Shown here: positions 19,917-28,248 of the stretch, one piece after another
Layout: each line of letters starts with the position of its first letter
Position numbering within the stretch: the stretch's first letter is position 1
From: Nitrospiraceae bacterium
GTDB taxonomy: Bacteria > Nitrospirota > Nitrospiria > Nitrospirales > Nitrospiraceae
Assembly (NCBI GenBank): GCA_019637075.1
Contig: JAHBWI010000001.1
Span: forward strand, 372,001-436,000
Length of the DNA: 64,000 bases
Reading direction: 5' to 3'
Position numbers and translations under genes: made by a program
Notes under the pieces: generated by a model
What the model was told of the DNA's origin: nothing
What the model saw: only the letters and a program-made list of their open reading frames with translations
The model's database searches: none

Positions 19917-21323
19917 TCAGCCCACCTTCCGCCCTTGCTCCTTTGACGGTGGTGGTAAGAGGACCGGATCGGCAATGGCGCGCGTCCCGCGTGGGACATC
20001 AGCTCCTTCCAGATCCTCACCGGACGGACTATGCCCGGCTCCGGGTCCCGGGCCGACGTCCTCGAGATTGAAAAACCTTCGCGCGGCCTCCACGAACGCG
20101 GCGCCGCCCGACGAGTTCGCCTCGGATTTCAGGGTGACCATCGTGCCGTGAACGATTTTGTTGACGATGGCAGAGGCCATCCCCTCGATCGTCGCGCGAT
20201 CCTCAGCCGACAAATGCTGCAGCCGGCTCAGGGTTTTCTCCATTTCTCGGCGCTTGATGTCTTCGGTACGGCTTCGGAGTGCCACGATGGTCGGCGTGAC
20301 CTCCAGCGACTTGAGCCACTGGCGCAAGACCGCGACCTCATCCAGAACCATGTGCTCCGCTTTTTCCGCTTCCTTCAAGCGCTCTTCGCGGTTTTGATCC
20401 ACCCGCATCTGAAGGTCGTCGATGTCGAAGAGGAACGCGTTGTCGATGGGGCGCACGGCAGGATCGATGTTGCGTGGCACCGAAATGTCGATCAGGAAGA
20501 TGGGACGATTCATGCGCTGACGCACGGCACGCTGCACGTCATCGGCGGTGACGAGGTAATGGGCGGCTCCGGTGGAGACCAGCACGATGTCGGCCGCGGC
20601 CAACTCCGTTTTGTAATCCTCAAAGGGAACCGCAGTTCCATTGAAGAGGTTGGCCAATTCCAAGCCATGCTGGAAATTCCTGGTCGTGATCCGGACTTGG
20701 CGCACTCCGCTGGCGATCAAGTGTCGTGCGGCCAACTTCGCCATTTCGCCCGCGCCAATAAGCAACACGGTCTTTTCGCTGAGATTCGAGAAAATTTTCT
20801 TCGCCAGTTCGACGGCTGCATAACTCACAGACACGGCGGTCTCGGCAATCTTCGTTTCCGTGCGAACACGCTTGGCAACGGAGATGGATTTCTTGATGAT
20901 CTTGTTCAGCAGGAGGCCCGAGGTCTTGTGTGTAAGCGCCACCTCGAAGGCATCTTTGATCTGCCCGAGAATCTGAGACTCGCCGACGATCATCGAGTCC
21001 AGGCTCGCGGCGACGCGGAACAGATGCGAGATTGCGCGATCACCTGCATGCCAGTAGAGATGTGGGGTCAGTTGCTCGGAGGACAAGGAGAGATGGGCGT
21101 CGGCGAGAAAATCCTGTACCTTCCCATAGCCGGCCTCCAGATCTTCGACCACGGCGTAGACTTCCACTCGGTTGCAGGTCGAGAGCACCAGCCCCTCACG
21201 GACGCCCGGATACGAACACAATCGGCTCACCGCCTCCCCAAGGCGACTGGCCGGCACGGCGAGTTTCTCGCGAATCTCGACCGGGGCGGTCTTGTGGCTC
21301 AATCCGACGACGATCACATGCAT
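19917..21323 (-). CDS. hemA: Glutamyl-tRNA reductase
   Basis: First committed enzyme of C5-pathway tetrapyrrole synthesis; reduces glutamyl-tRNA to glutamate semialdehyde. 468 residues. Family motifs are VGLSHKTAPVEIREK, the catalytic cysteine in LSTCNRVEVY, ESQILGQIKDAF and the NADPH-binding LLIGAGEMAKLAARHL. The C-terminal dimerisation helices end in a low-complexity Gly/Pro tail of about 40 residues. It starts one base after the ccsA/hemX-like gene ends, so the two are coupled. hemL is not in the window. Confidence 0.95.
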   Translation of the reverse strand: MHVIVVGLSHKTAPVEIREKLAVPASRLGEAVSRLCSYPGVREGLVLSTCNRVEVYAVVEDLEAGYGKVQDFLADAHLSLSSEQLTPHLYWHAGDRAISHLFRVAASLDSMIVGESQILGQIKDAFEVALTHKTSGLLLNKIIKKSISVAKRVRTETKIAETAVSVSYAAVELAKKIFSNLSEKTVLLIGAGEMAKLAARHLIASGVRQVRITTRNFQHGLELANLFNGTAVPFEDYKTELAAADIVLVSTGAAHYLVTADDVQRAVRQRMNRPIFLIDISVPRNIDPAVRPIDNAFLFDIDDLQMRVDQNREERLKEAEKAEHMVLDEVAVLRQWLKSLEVTPTIVALRSRTEDIKRREMEKTLSRLQHLSAEDRATIEGMASAIVNKIVHGTMVTLKSEANSSGGAAFVEAARRFFNLEDVGPGPGAGHSPSGEDLEGADVPRGTRAIADPVLLPPPSKEQGRKVG

Positions 21324-21324
21324 A

Positions 21325-22131
21325 TCAAGACACCGGCCCGTGGCTCTTCAACAAAACGCCGATCAGCGTGAGAATAACGCCCGCAAACCCAATGATGGTC
21401 AGATAGGCGGCCCGTTTGGCTCGCCATCCGACCGTCAGGCGCCCCACGAGGACAACGAAATAGAATACCCAAGTGACGACGGCCCAGGTCTGCTCCGGAT
21501 TCCAATTCACATAGGTACCCCGGACAATCTCCGCCGAAAACGCGCCGCTGATGATACCGAGCGTCAGCAAGGGAAATCCCATGACGATGGATTGCTGGTT
21601 CAGATGGTCCAGGTAGTCGAGAGCCGGCAACTTGGCGTAGAGCACATTGAAACGCTTGGACTTGAGCAGGCCGTCTTGAATCAGGTACATCACGCCGGCA
21701 ACGAACGCGACGGCAAACCCGACGGTTCCGAGCATGCTCAGCGTCACATGCACCCAAAGCGTCTTAAAGACGGGCTTCAGGCTGGAGACTTCATCCGCGG
21801 GAAACGCGGCAGCGGTTACCAGGGAAACCAGTGCCAGCGGTACCATGAAAGAACCCAAGACGTGGATTTGCCGACGAAACTCGACGGCAAGAAACACCAG
21901 GATGAGCATCCAGGAGAAGAACGACAAGGCCTCATGGAATGTCGGCAGCTGGGTCTGCCCCCCAGTGGACATCCGCGCCACCAGCGCGACCGTATGGGTC
22001 GCAAATCCGATGGCGGTCATCCCCAAGGAAACTTTTGACAGTGACTCAGCCCGCCGGAGAAGATAGGCGAGGTAGCACACGGTGCTCGCGAAGTACAACG
22101 CCATCGTGAGCATGAAAAACAGAGAAGACAT
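21325..22131 (-). CDS. CcsA/HemX-type cytochrome c assembly membrane protein
   Basis: 268-residue protein with about eight hydrophobic segments. The loop NWNPEQTWAVVTW resembles the tryptophan-rich heme-handling WWD region of CcsA/CcmC/CcmF proteins in shortened form. Conserved-looking histidines are in FATHTVAL, PTFHEALSFF and LWVHVTLS. Members are encoded directly before hemA in many bacteria (HemX) and act in heme handling for c-type cytochromes. First gene of the heme run; a good promoter lies about 50 bases upstream. Confidence 0.85.
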   Translation of the reverse strand: MSSLFFMLTMALYFASTVCYLAYLLRRAESLSKVSLGMTAIGFATHTVALVARMSTGGQTQLPTFHEALSFFSWMLILVFLAVEFRRQIHVLGSFMVPLALVSLVTAAAFPADEVSSLKPVFKTLWVHVTLSMLGTVGFAVAFVAGVMYLIQDGLLKSKRFNVLYAKLPALDYLDHLNQQSIVMGFPLLTLGIISGAFSAEIVRGTYVNWNPEQTWAVVTWVFYFVVLVGRLTVGWRAKRAAYLTIIGFAGVILTLIGVLLKSHGPVS

Positions 22132-22185
22132 CTCCGGCTATCCTCGCAACAATTCAGAAAAAATGCCAGTTTTTTAGAATTGGAA

Positions 22186-22215
22186 ATTATAAAGATGCGG
22201 CGAGAACAGAGTCAA
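22186..22215 (-). promoter_or_regulatory. Sigma70-type promoter for the ccsA-hem gene run
   Basis: On the minus strand TTGACT (22215-22210), an 18-base spacer and TATAAT (22191-22186). Transcription would start near 22179, giving a leader of about 48 bases before ccsA. The elements overlap the first codons of the divergent RsmI-like gene. Confidence 0.65.
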
Positions 22216-22965
22216 GGAAACGAGGCGCCCTCTCCACGTCATTGCGGCATTTTATACCTGATCGGAGTGCCGATCGGGCATCCCGACGACCTGACGATTC
22301 GTGCATTGCGGGTTCTCCGCAACGTCGATGTCATCGCCGCGAAGCGACCACGAGCGACCGAGGCGCTCCTTTCGCATCACGGTATGACCTCGAGGCTGAC
22401 CAGCTACGATCGCGAAACCGCCGATGAGAAAGTTCCCGTGCTCCTCGATTATCTCGAGCGCGGTCGATCCATCGCGCTAGTGTCAGACTGCGGGATGCCT
22501 GGAATCTACGACGTCGGGGAATTGCTCGTGTGCGCCGCGGCATCACGAGGAATTGCAATCGAAACCATTCCCGGCCCGTCCGCCTGTACGGCAGGATTGG
22601 CCCTGTCCGGGCTCAGCGGTAACAGCTTTATGTTTGAGGGAGCAGTTCCAACCGGATGCATCGCACTGCAACGATTTGTCGCCGGGGTGATTGCGGGGAA
22701 AAGAACGACCGTCGTCTACCCTAGACCTCGGCAGGTCAAACCGATCCTCAAACTCCTCGCCGGTGCAAGCCTAAAGAAAAAGGTCATCCTGTTGAAGGAC
22801 CTGACACTACCAGGGGAAGAGGTTCTCAGGGGAACCGCACTGGCACTACTCGCAGAATGGCGGCCGGTTAAGGATACGAGTCAGATCGTACTTGTGATCG
22901 AGGGTCGAGGCAATAAAGATTCAACGCAATCTTGCAAGGATCACCCATGCCGCCCCTCCCGCTAG
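22195..22965 (+). CDS. RsmI-like SAM-dependent methyltransferase (divergent)
   Basis: 256 residues. The pattern fits the tetrapyrrole-methylase fold used by RsmI, which 2'-O-methylates C1402 of 16S rRNA: PIGHPDDLTIRALRVL near residue 25, LVSDCGMPGIYD near 95, PGPSACTAGLALSGL near 125. Key positions differ from classical RsmI: the PIGNL motif is PIGHP, and the AEDTR segment reads AAKRPR. It may be a divergent RsmI or a paralogue with another target. ATG at 22195 is preferred to a TTG five codons upstream; neither has a strong ribosome site. It is transcribed divergently from the heme run and overlaps the next gene by four bases tail to tail. Confidence 0.75.
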   Translation: MRREQSQGNEAPSPRHCGILYLIGVPIGHPDDLTIRALRVLRNVDVIAAKRPRATEALLSHHGMTSRLTSYDRETADEKVPVLLDYLERGRSIALVSDCGMPGIYDVGELLVCAAASRGIAIETIPGPSACTAGLALSGLSGNSFMFEGAVPTGCIALQRFVAGVIAGKRTTVVYPRPRQVKPILKLLAGASLKKKVILLKDLTLPGEEVLRGTALALLAEWRPVKDTSQIVLVIEGRGNKDSTQSCKDHPCRPSR

Positions 22966-23222
22966 TCGTCTTCGCGCTTCTTGATCATGACGCGAAACGA
23001 TTGATCCACTCGCACCTGAGACAGAATGTCGTGGCCATCGTCGCTCACGCTCCGCGGAACGTTGCGAATAGGATCGCCGTCGTCGAGATGGACCAGAAGC
23101 ACCTGCCCTGCCTCCATCGTTTCTAACTTCAGCTTGGTTTTGACAAAATTGTAAGGGCAAATGACGCCCCGCAGATCGAGCTCTGCGTCGGGTAAAAGCG
23201 TGTGTTGTGAAGCATCCACCAT
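22962..23222 (-). CDS. TusA/SirA-like protein with altered CPxP motif
   Basis: 86 residues. The segment LDLRGVICPYNFVKTKLKLE followed by VLLVHLDDGDPIRNVPRSV matches the small two-layer TusA fold used in sulfur transfer. The cysteine (residue 22) is kept, but the usual CPxP reads CPYN. A basic tail ends the protein. Family members relay sulfane sulfur for tRNA thiolation, molybdenum cofactor or dissimilatory sulfur metabolism. Its target here is unknown. Confidence 0.8.
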   Translation of the reverse strand: MVDASQHTLLPDAELDLRGVICPYNFVKTKLKLETMEAGQVLLVHLDDGDPIRNVPRSVSDDGHDILSQVRVDQSFRVMIKKREDD

Positions 23223-23299
23223 TAGTCTCCATCTCCAAACGAATGGATCCCTCGCATGCTAACAACCACATTTCATCCTTGCAAGGGAATGTCCAAAGC

Positions 23300-23332
23300 A
23301 AAAAAAACGGGGTGCTTCCCGTGAAGCACCCC
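23300..23332 (-). terminator. Rho-independent terminator
   Basis: On the minus strand a perfect 10-bp stem (arms 23332-23323 and 23318-23309, GGGGTGCTTC/GAAGCACCCC) with a four-base loop is followed, one base later, by eight Ts. It ends transcription of the secreted-protein gene at 23373-24143 and insulates the TusA-like gene. Confidence 0.93.
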
Positions 23333-23372
23333 GCCCTATCCTTCTCACGCCGCGAGCGGCGGAAGAATCAGC

Positions 23373-24143
23373 TTACTGCAAGCCCTTCAACAGGTTCGGC
23401 TTGGCAGCATCAGCTCCGTAATCAGACTTGTTCTGAACCTTGGTCTCCGGAGTGACGGTCTGATATCCCCATCCTGGCTGCGGTTCGCAATTCCAGCAAG
23501 GAGCCGCACCGGTGAACTCGCCGACCGTCGTGGTCACGACGCCGGAGTTGATCGTGCCGGGCAACACACCACCCGGGATACCGCCGGTGATCGCGCCGCT
23601 GTTCGTCTCAATACCGCGCTCGGTCGCCGGGTTCGGTCTCTGACCGAGACCACCGAAACCCGCGAGCTTCTCGTTGCCGCGAATCAGGTACACTTCGCGG
23701 ACGAGTTTGCGGCCCGTGCCGTACTGCTGGTGACTGGTGGTCGCTTCCAAGACCTGGAGCGAAATGTCATCACCCGCATTCAAGGTCCGGATCTGATCCA
23801 TGTTGGTCTTGTCGTCGAAGTAGACGGTCAGGGAACTCATGGCCCCAGTTCCGGCTCGTCCTTCGTCATGCGAGCTGCCACCCGTTTCCAGATGCATCTT
23901 GTTCGCCGGCAAATCGATCGCCAACACCCGGCCATAGACGGTTTCCGGGAGCGAGAGACGCTCCAGGAATGCATTCCGATCAAAAGTCTGGGTGCGGCCT
24001 GAGCTGCCGGACACGTCGCCGACTCCCGTACCGACGCCCATGGCGGACCCGGCGGCCGACTGCTGCAGACGCTCTTGAGCTGCTGCCACACTCACAGAGC
24101 CAACGAGAATCGCCGCGGCTCCTAGTGCCAACACCTTACGCAT
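23373..24143 (-). CDS. Secreted protein of unknown function
   Basis: 256 residues with a clear signal peptide (MRKVLALGAAAILVGSVSVAAAQE; cleavage probably after AAA or AQ). The mature part starts Ser/Gly-rich. A compact region around residues 50-155 (VYGRVLAIDLPANKMHLE, SLTVYFDDKTNMDQIR, VREVYLIRGNEK) looks like a small beta domain. A Gly/Thr-rich linker follows, then a CWNCEP cysteine pair near residue 216. I do not recognise the family. It has its own strong terminator, so it is probably a single-gene unit. A periplasmic or outer-envelope location is inferred. Confidence 0.8.
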   Translation of the reverse strand: MRKVLALGAAAILVGSVSVAAAQERLQQSAAGSAMGVGTGVGDVSGSSGRTQTFDRNAFLERLSLPETVYGRVLAIDLPANKMHLETGGSSHDEGRAGTGAMSSLTVYFDDKTNMDQIRTLNAGDDISLQVLEATTSHQQYGTGRKLVREVYLIRGNEKLAGFGGLGQRPNPATERGIETNSGAITGGIPGGVLPGTINSGVVTTTVGEFTGAAPCWNCEPQPGWGYQTVTPETKVQNKSDYGADAAKPNLLKGLQ

Positions 24144-24392
24144 GTGCTGCCTCCTTAGTGAGTTGTAAATTGATGAGGATTGATGATGAACGATGAACCG
24201 AAATAGTCATGATAATCCTGGTCAAAGACGGCGGAACTATAGGCTATTAACCACATCATGTCAAGAGGTATTCCATCGATTTATCCACTATGTTGGGTCC
24301 TGCTGTAAAAAACTGCCGATGGGTGCGATAGGAACGCGAGATTGCCAGAGCGCCGAGCGTGCAATTTCAAGACAAGGGGCCTGTTACGCGTA

Positions 24393-24479
24393 TGGTGCCC
24401 GGAGGGAGGGTCGAACTCCCACTCTCTTGCGAGAACCGGATTTTGAGTCCGGCGCGTCTGCCAGTTCCGCCATCCGGGC
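24393..24479 (-). tRNA. tRNA-Leu (anticodon CAA), CCA encoded
   Basis: On the minus strand the seven-base acceptor stem GCCCGGA pairs with TCCGGGC, followed by discriminator A and an encoded CCA. The anticodon arm CCGGA-CTCAAAA-TCCGG gives anticodon CAA, reading UUG. A variable arm with a stem (TCTCGCAAGAGA) and the T-arm GGGAG-TTCGACC-CTCCC identify a class II tRNA-Leu. Confidence 0.96.
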
Positions 24480-24614
24480 ATCGGGGTGATCGGCGAGAAG
24501 GGGGACACTTCTAACACGAAGCTGCTGGAGATTCAACGGGTCGTGCACTCTTTGTTTCTCGACCCAGCCGGTGTTAGAATGCCTCGACAGTCGATCAGAA
24601 CTACGGAGGCGAGT

Positions 24615-24893
24615 ATGGCAGAGGTGCAGTGTGTGACGTGCGGGCAAACGGGCGAAGCCATTACCGATATGTTGTTTTTGGGCAAACTGGAAGCCGAGAT
24701 CAAAGCGAAGGTTTGCAAACCCTGCTGGAAGAAGTGGGAAGGCATGCGCGTGATGGTCATCAACGAGTATCAGGTAAACCTCGGGGATGAGAGCGGCCGG
24801 GAATTGGTGAAAAAGCAGATGAAAGCCTTCCTCAAATTGGGAGAACAGACAGACACCTCCAAACTGGACCAAAATTTTCGCCCCACCAGCTAG
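24615..24893 (+). CDS. YggX-like (Fe2+-trafficking) protein with added cysteine pairs
   Basis: 92 residues. The C-terminal two thirds (WKKWEGMRVMVINEYQVNL, then RELVKKQMKAFL) follow the pattern of YggX, a small protein linked to iron and oxidative-stress protection of Fe-S clusters. Unlike E. coli YggX there are two CxxC pairs: Cys6-x2-Cys9 and Cys34-x2-Cys37. These could bind zinc or iron, rubredoxin-fashion. GGAGGC lies upstream of the ATG at 24615, which is chosen over an earlier in-frame ATG without that support. Single gene between the tRNA and the bifunctional nucleases. Confidence 0.72.
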   Translation: MAEVQCVTCGQTGEAITDMLFLGKLEAEIKAKVCKPCWKKWEGMRVMVINEYQVNLGDESGRELVKKQMKAFLKLGEQTDTSKLDQNFRPTS

Positions 24894-25042
24894 TACAGAG
24901 AAACGATCCGTAACCCCGACCTCCCCTCGCCTTGCAACCGTGACTCCATTCGGGATGGGGATGGCGAGCAGGAGGAAAAGGGGGCAACAGCATCACCCGC
25001 TGGAATTCCCCCGCAAATTCGCGACTGTCCCGTCTCGTTTCA

Positions 25043-25072
25043 TTGACACTCTGATTTCAGAAGTGCTAGATT
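25043..25072 (+). promoter_or_regulatory. Sigma70-type promoter for the bifunctional nuclease pair
   Basis: TTGACA at 25043-25048, an 18-base spacer and TAGATT at 25067-25072. Start of transcription would be near 25080, about 40 bases before the GTG start of the first nuclease gene. Confidence 0.6.
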
Positions 25073-25121
25073 ACCCTATTCTTGAGTCTTCAGGCTCGGA
25101 TACGCAAAGGACACTGACGCC

Positions 25122-25577
25122 GTGATTACGCAGATGCGGGTCAAGGGACTGATTTTCGACCCGTACAACAATGCCTATATAGTGGTGTTGCGAGACGAAG
25201 ACAATTCCGACATGTTGCCGATTTGGGTAGGGAAATCCGAAGCGAGTGCCATCGGGTTGGCCATGGAAAATGTGACGGCCCCCCGTCCGATGACCCACGA
25301 CCTGATGAAGTCCTTCCTCGAAACCTTCGACGCAAAGGTCATCAGCGTGGTCATCACCGACCTGAGCGACAACACCTACTTCGCGAAAATCCATTTGATG
25401 TACGAGGATTCGGAATATACGGTGGATTCCCGCCCGAGCGATGCGATCGCGCTTGCGCTGCGAACCAACGCCCCGATCTTCGCCAACGAGAACGTCATCA
25501 AGAAGCAATCGTCTGAAGAACTCGAGCAGTGGCTTGAAAACCTCAAGCCGGAAGATTTCGGAAAACTGGATACCTAA
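25122..25577 (+). CDS. Bifunctional nuclease family protein (DUF151), copy 1
   Basis: 151 residues; a BFN/DUF151 domain fills most of the protein: LRDEDNSDMLPIWVGKSEASAI near 27-48, RPMTHDLMKSFLE, and the characteristic [18 protein letters not shown]. Members have been described as RNase/DNase enzymes. Translation begins with GTG. The stop shares its last A with the ATG of the next gene (TAATG), so the pair is translationally coupled. The C-terminus is acidic and helical, possibly a UVR-like element. Confidence 0.9.
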   Translation: MITQMRVKGLIFDPYNNAYIVVLRDEDNSDMLPIWVGKSEASAIGLAMENVTAPRPMTHDLMKSFLETFDAKVISVVITDLSDNTYFAKIHLMYEDSEYTVDSRPSDAIALALRTNAPIFANENVIKKQSSEELEQWLENLKPEDFGKLDT

Positions 25578-26068
25578 TGTCAGCGGAAGCCTCCAACCAG
25601 CCGTCCGCGACCGAGCTCGTCCCCCTCACGGTCAAGCAGGTCGTCGAAGACAGCAACACGGACACCCGGATCGTCGTCCTCAAGAGCGAGGATGCGACTG
25701 AGACGCTCCCCATCTGGGTGGGATCGGCGGAAGGAAACGCTATTCGCCTGGCGATGGAGCGGGTGGTAACACCCCGCCCCATGAGCCACGATTTGATTCG
25801 CAGCTTTGCCAATCACCTTGGCGTGCAAATCGAACGTGTGGTGATCACGGACGTAAAGGGCAGCACCTATTACGCCACCGTGGCCTTTTCCTCGAAGGGC
25901 GTGCAGCGCACGCTCGACGCGAGACCGAGCGATGCTATCGCCTTGGCCATTCGCGCAAATTGCCCCATCTTTGCAACCCGGGACGTCCTGAATCGCCGCA
26001 CGGCGGTCCATCTGGACGCCTGGATCTCAAAGTTGGATCAGAAGAACAGCGAACCTCAACAAGCCTGA
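25577..26068 (+). CDS. Bifunctional nuclease family protein (DUF151), copy 2
   Basis: 163 residues, clearly paralogous to the preceding gene: [38 protein letters not shown] and [19 protein letters not shown] align position by position. The N-terminal 15 residues and the C-terminus differ. It arose by tandem duplication; the two may form a heteromer. Followed after 47 bases by rplM. Confidence 0.9.
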   Translation: MSAEASNQPSATELVPLTVKQVVEDSNTDTRIVVLKSEDATETLPIWVGSAEGNAIRLAMERVVTPRPMSHDLIRSFANHLGVQIERVVITDVKGSTYYATVAFSSKGVQRTLDARPSDAIALAIRANCPIFATRDVLNRRTAVHLDAWISKLDQKNSEPQQA

Positions 26069-26115
26069 GGCCCAGCCTCGGCGATGCATTGTCCCTTGCA
26101 GGAGTGATGGAGACC

Positions 26116-26547
26116 ATGACTAAGACGTATCTCGAAAAGCCGGCAGATGTTCAGCGGAAGTGGTTCCTGGTGGATGCCGAAGGCAAGACCCTCGGACGGT
26201 TGGCGGCCAAAGTGGCCAGCCTGCTCCGCGGCAAACACAAGCCTACCTTCACCCCCCACGTCGATACCGGCGATCATGTGGTGATCGTCAACGCGGAGAA
26301 AATCGTGTTGACCGGCGACAAAATGGAAACCAAGACCTACGCCTACCACACCGGGTATCCGGGCGGATTGAAGACCATGACCGCCGAACATCTCTTCCGT
26401 CGGCATCCGACCGAGCTGCTGACCCGCGCGATCGAGGGTATGTTGCCCAAGACGCCGCTCGGAAAGCATATGGCCAAGAAACTGCGCGTCTATGCGGGAC
26501 CTACGCATCCGCATCAAGCCCAGCAACTGGAATCGCTCTCACTTTGA
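26116..26547 (+). CDS. rplM: 50S ribosomal protein L13
   Basis: 143 residues, standard length. Motifs are [46 protein letters not shown] and the C-terminal [12 protein letters not shown]. An in-frame ATG three codons upstream is possible, but its distance from AGGAG is too short. Partner of rpsI, 41 bases downstream, in the conserved L13-S9 operon. Confidence 0.96.
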   Translation: MTKTYLEKPADVQRKWFLVDAEGKTLGRLAAKVASLLRGKHKPTFTPHVDTGDHVVIVNAEKIVLTGDKMETKTYAYHTGYPGGLKTMTAEHLFRRHPTELLTRAIEGMLPKTPLGKHMAKKLRVYAGPTHPHQAQQLESLSL

Positions 26548-26588
26548 TATTCACGCATCGATTCGCTTTGTGAAGGAGGCCGCCTGAT

Positions 26589-26981
26589 ATGGCAGCAATG
26601 ACGCAGTACGCAACTGGGAAACGGAAGAGCGCAATCGCCCGGGCATGGGTGACCGCCTCGGCCGGAGACATTGTCGTCAACGAAAAGCCGCTTGAGAAAG
26701 CGTTCCCGCGGACGACCCTCCGGAATGTGATTCAATTTCCGCTCGAACTGGCCGGCGTGAACGGCAAGTATTCCGTGCGCGCCACCGTGCACGGTGGCGG
26801 CCCGGCGGGACAAGCCGGGGCGCTTCGGCATGCGATTTCCAAGGCGCTCGTGATCATGAGCGCGGCATTCCGCAGCCCGCTGAAGAAGGAAGGCCTCCTC
26901 ACCCGCGACTCGCGCGTGAAGGAACGGAAAAAATACGGTCAGAAAGGGGCCAGAAAGCGCTTCCAGTACTCGAAGCGGTAA
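26589..26981 (+). CDS. rpsI: 30S ribosomal protein S9
   Basis: 130 residues. YATGKRKSAIARAW at the N-terminus, VHGGGPAGQAGALRHAISKAL in the middle and the basic C-terminus RKKYGQKGARKRFQYSKR are diagnostic. AAGGAGG lies upstream of the ATG. A strong terminator follows. Confidence 0.97.
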   Translation: MAAMTQYATGKRKSAIARAWVTASAGDIVVNEKPLEKAFPRTTLRNVIQFPLELAGVNGKYSVRATVHGGGPAGQAGALRHAISKALVIMSAAFRSPLKKEGLLTRDSRVKERKKYGQKGARKRFQYSKR

Positions 26982-27006
26982 CGAAGGCCTGGAGCCTGAA
27001 CATACC

Positions 27007-27041
27007 AAAAAGGGAAGGCTCCTCTGGGCCTTCCCTTTTTT
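27007..27041 (+). terminator. Rho-independent terminator after rpsI
   Basis: Stem AAGGGAAGGC (27010-27019) pairs with GCCTTCCCTT (27028-27037) around an eight-base loop; the flanking A-run and T-run extend the stem and supply the U-tract (27036-27041). It separates rplM-rpsI from argC. Confidence 0.93.
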
Positions 27042-27104
27042 ATTGCCGCCGGCCCTGGAGCAAAGGCTGCCCATGGGTTGTGCGTAGGGATCGGGAGGCG
27101 TGCG

Positions 27105-28187
27105 ATGACATCGGTACGGGTAGCGGTTGCTGGTGCGAGCGGATACACAGGGGCAGAGCTGGTGCGGTTGTTGGCCCAGCACCCCAAAGTCACATTGGCG
27201 GCGGTCACCTCGGAAAAATCCGCGGGAAGCCCCGTCTTCTCGGTTTATCCTCATCTACAGGGCATCGTGTCCCTGTCCTTTGAAGCCCTGGCTCCTGAAG
27301 CCTTGGCCGAAAGAGCCGATTTGCTCTTCCTTGCCCTCCCCCACACGAAATCGATGGAGCCGGTCGCGAGTTGTTTGAAAGCCGGCAAACGCGTGGTCGA
27401 CCTCAGTGCCGACTATCGGTTACGGGACCTGCGCACATTCGAGACCTGGTATCAAACGGCGCACCTCCATCCTGAATTGCTTCGATCCTCGGTCTACGGT
27501 TTGCCGGAATTGCACCGAACTGCGATCGCACAGGCCAACCTGGTCGCCTCTCCTGGCTGCTACCCCACCGCAGCGATCCTTCAGCTGGCACCGCTGGTGG
27601 CGCATGGGTTCATCGATACGAACTCCATTGTGATCGATGCCAAGTCCGGCGTGTCCGGTGCCGGGAGAAGCCCCGCACTCGCCTACCACTTCCCTGAGGC
27701 CCATGAATCGTTGGAACCTTACAAGATCGGACAACACCGGCACATTCCGGAGATCGAGCAGGAGTTGACCGGCCTCGCGGTCAAACATGCGCGGGCAGCC
27801 GGCACCCAGGCCAGCGATCCTCCAGGCGCAACCATCACTTTCACACCGCATCTCGTCCCGATGAATCGAGGCATTCTGAGCACAGCGTACGCGCGCGTGA
27901 AGGGCCGACTGAACGCAAACGACCTTCGGGCGAAATACCGTGACTTCTATAAGGGCGAACGCTTCGTCCGCATCCTCGAAGGCGCGATGCCCAATCCGCG
28001 GCACGTCCGCGGCGCTAACTACTGCGACCTCGCCGTCCATGTGGATTCGCGCACGGGACAGGTGATCACGGTGGCGGCGATCGACAACCTGATCAAGGGA
28101 GCAGCCGGTCAGGCCATCCAGGCTATGAACCTGATGCTGGGCTTTCCCGAGGAGATGGGCTTGACTGCGCCTGGCATCTATCCGTAA
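27105..28187 (+). CDS. argC: N-acetyl-gamma-glutamyl-phosphate reductase
   Basis: Third step of arginine biosynthesis; 360 residues. The NADP-binding N-terminus is VAVAGASGYTGAELVRLL, the active-site cysteine is in VASPGCYPTAAIL, and SGVSGAGRSP and PHLVPMNRGILST are typical. ATG at 27105 is chosen because GGGAGG lies seven bases upstream and it begins directly before the dinucleotide fold. argJ follows after 61 bases. Confidence 0.95.
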   Translation: MTSVRVAVAGASGYTGAELVRLLAQHPKVTLAAVTSEKSAGSPVFSVYPHLQGIVSLSFEALAPEALAERADLLFLALPHTKSMEPVASCLKAGKRVVDLSADYRLRDLRTFETWYQTAHLHPELLRSSVYGLPELHRTAIAQANLVASPGCYPTAAILQLAPLVAHGFIDTNSIVIDAKSGVSGAGRSPALAYHFPEAHESLEPYKIGQHRHIPEIEQELTGLAVKHARAAGTQASDPPGATITFTPHLVPMNRGILSTAYARVKGRLNANDLRAKYRDFYKGERFVRILEGAMPNPRHVRGANYCDLAVHVDSRTGQVITVAAIDNLIKGAAGQAIQAMNLMLGFPEEMGLTAPGIYP

Positions 28188-28248
28188 CCGGCGCGTCGAC
28201 CTTGCCCCAGGGACACGGTTTCCTCCTCATCCCAACAAAGGACGAATG

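Noticed and set aside
20031-21371. 446-codon plus-strand frame opposite hemA
   Set aside because: hemA is unambiguous on the minus strand; the frame is a shadow.
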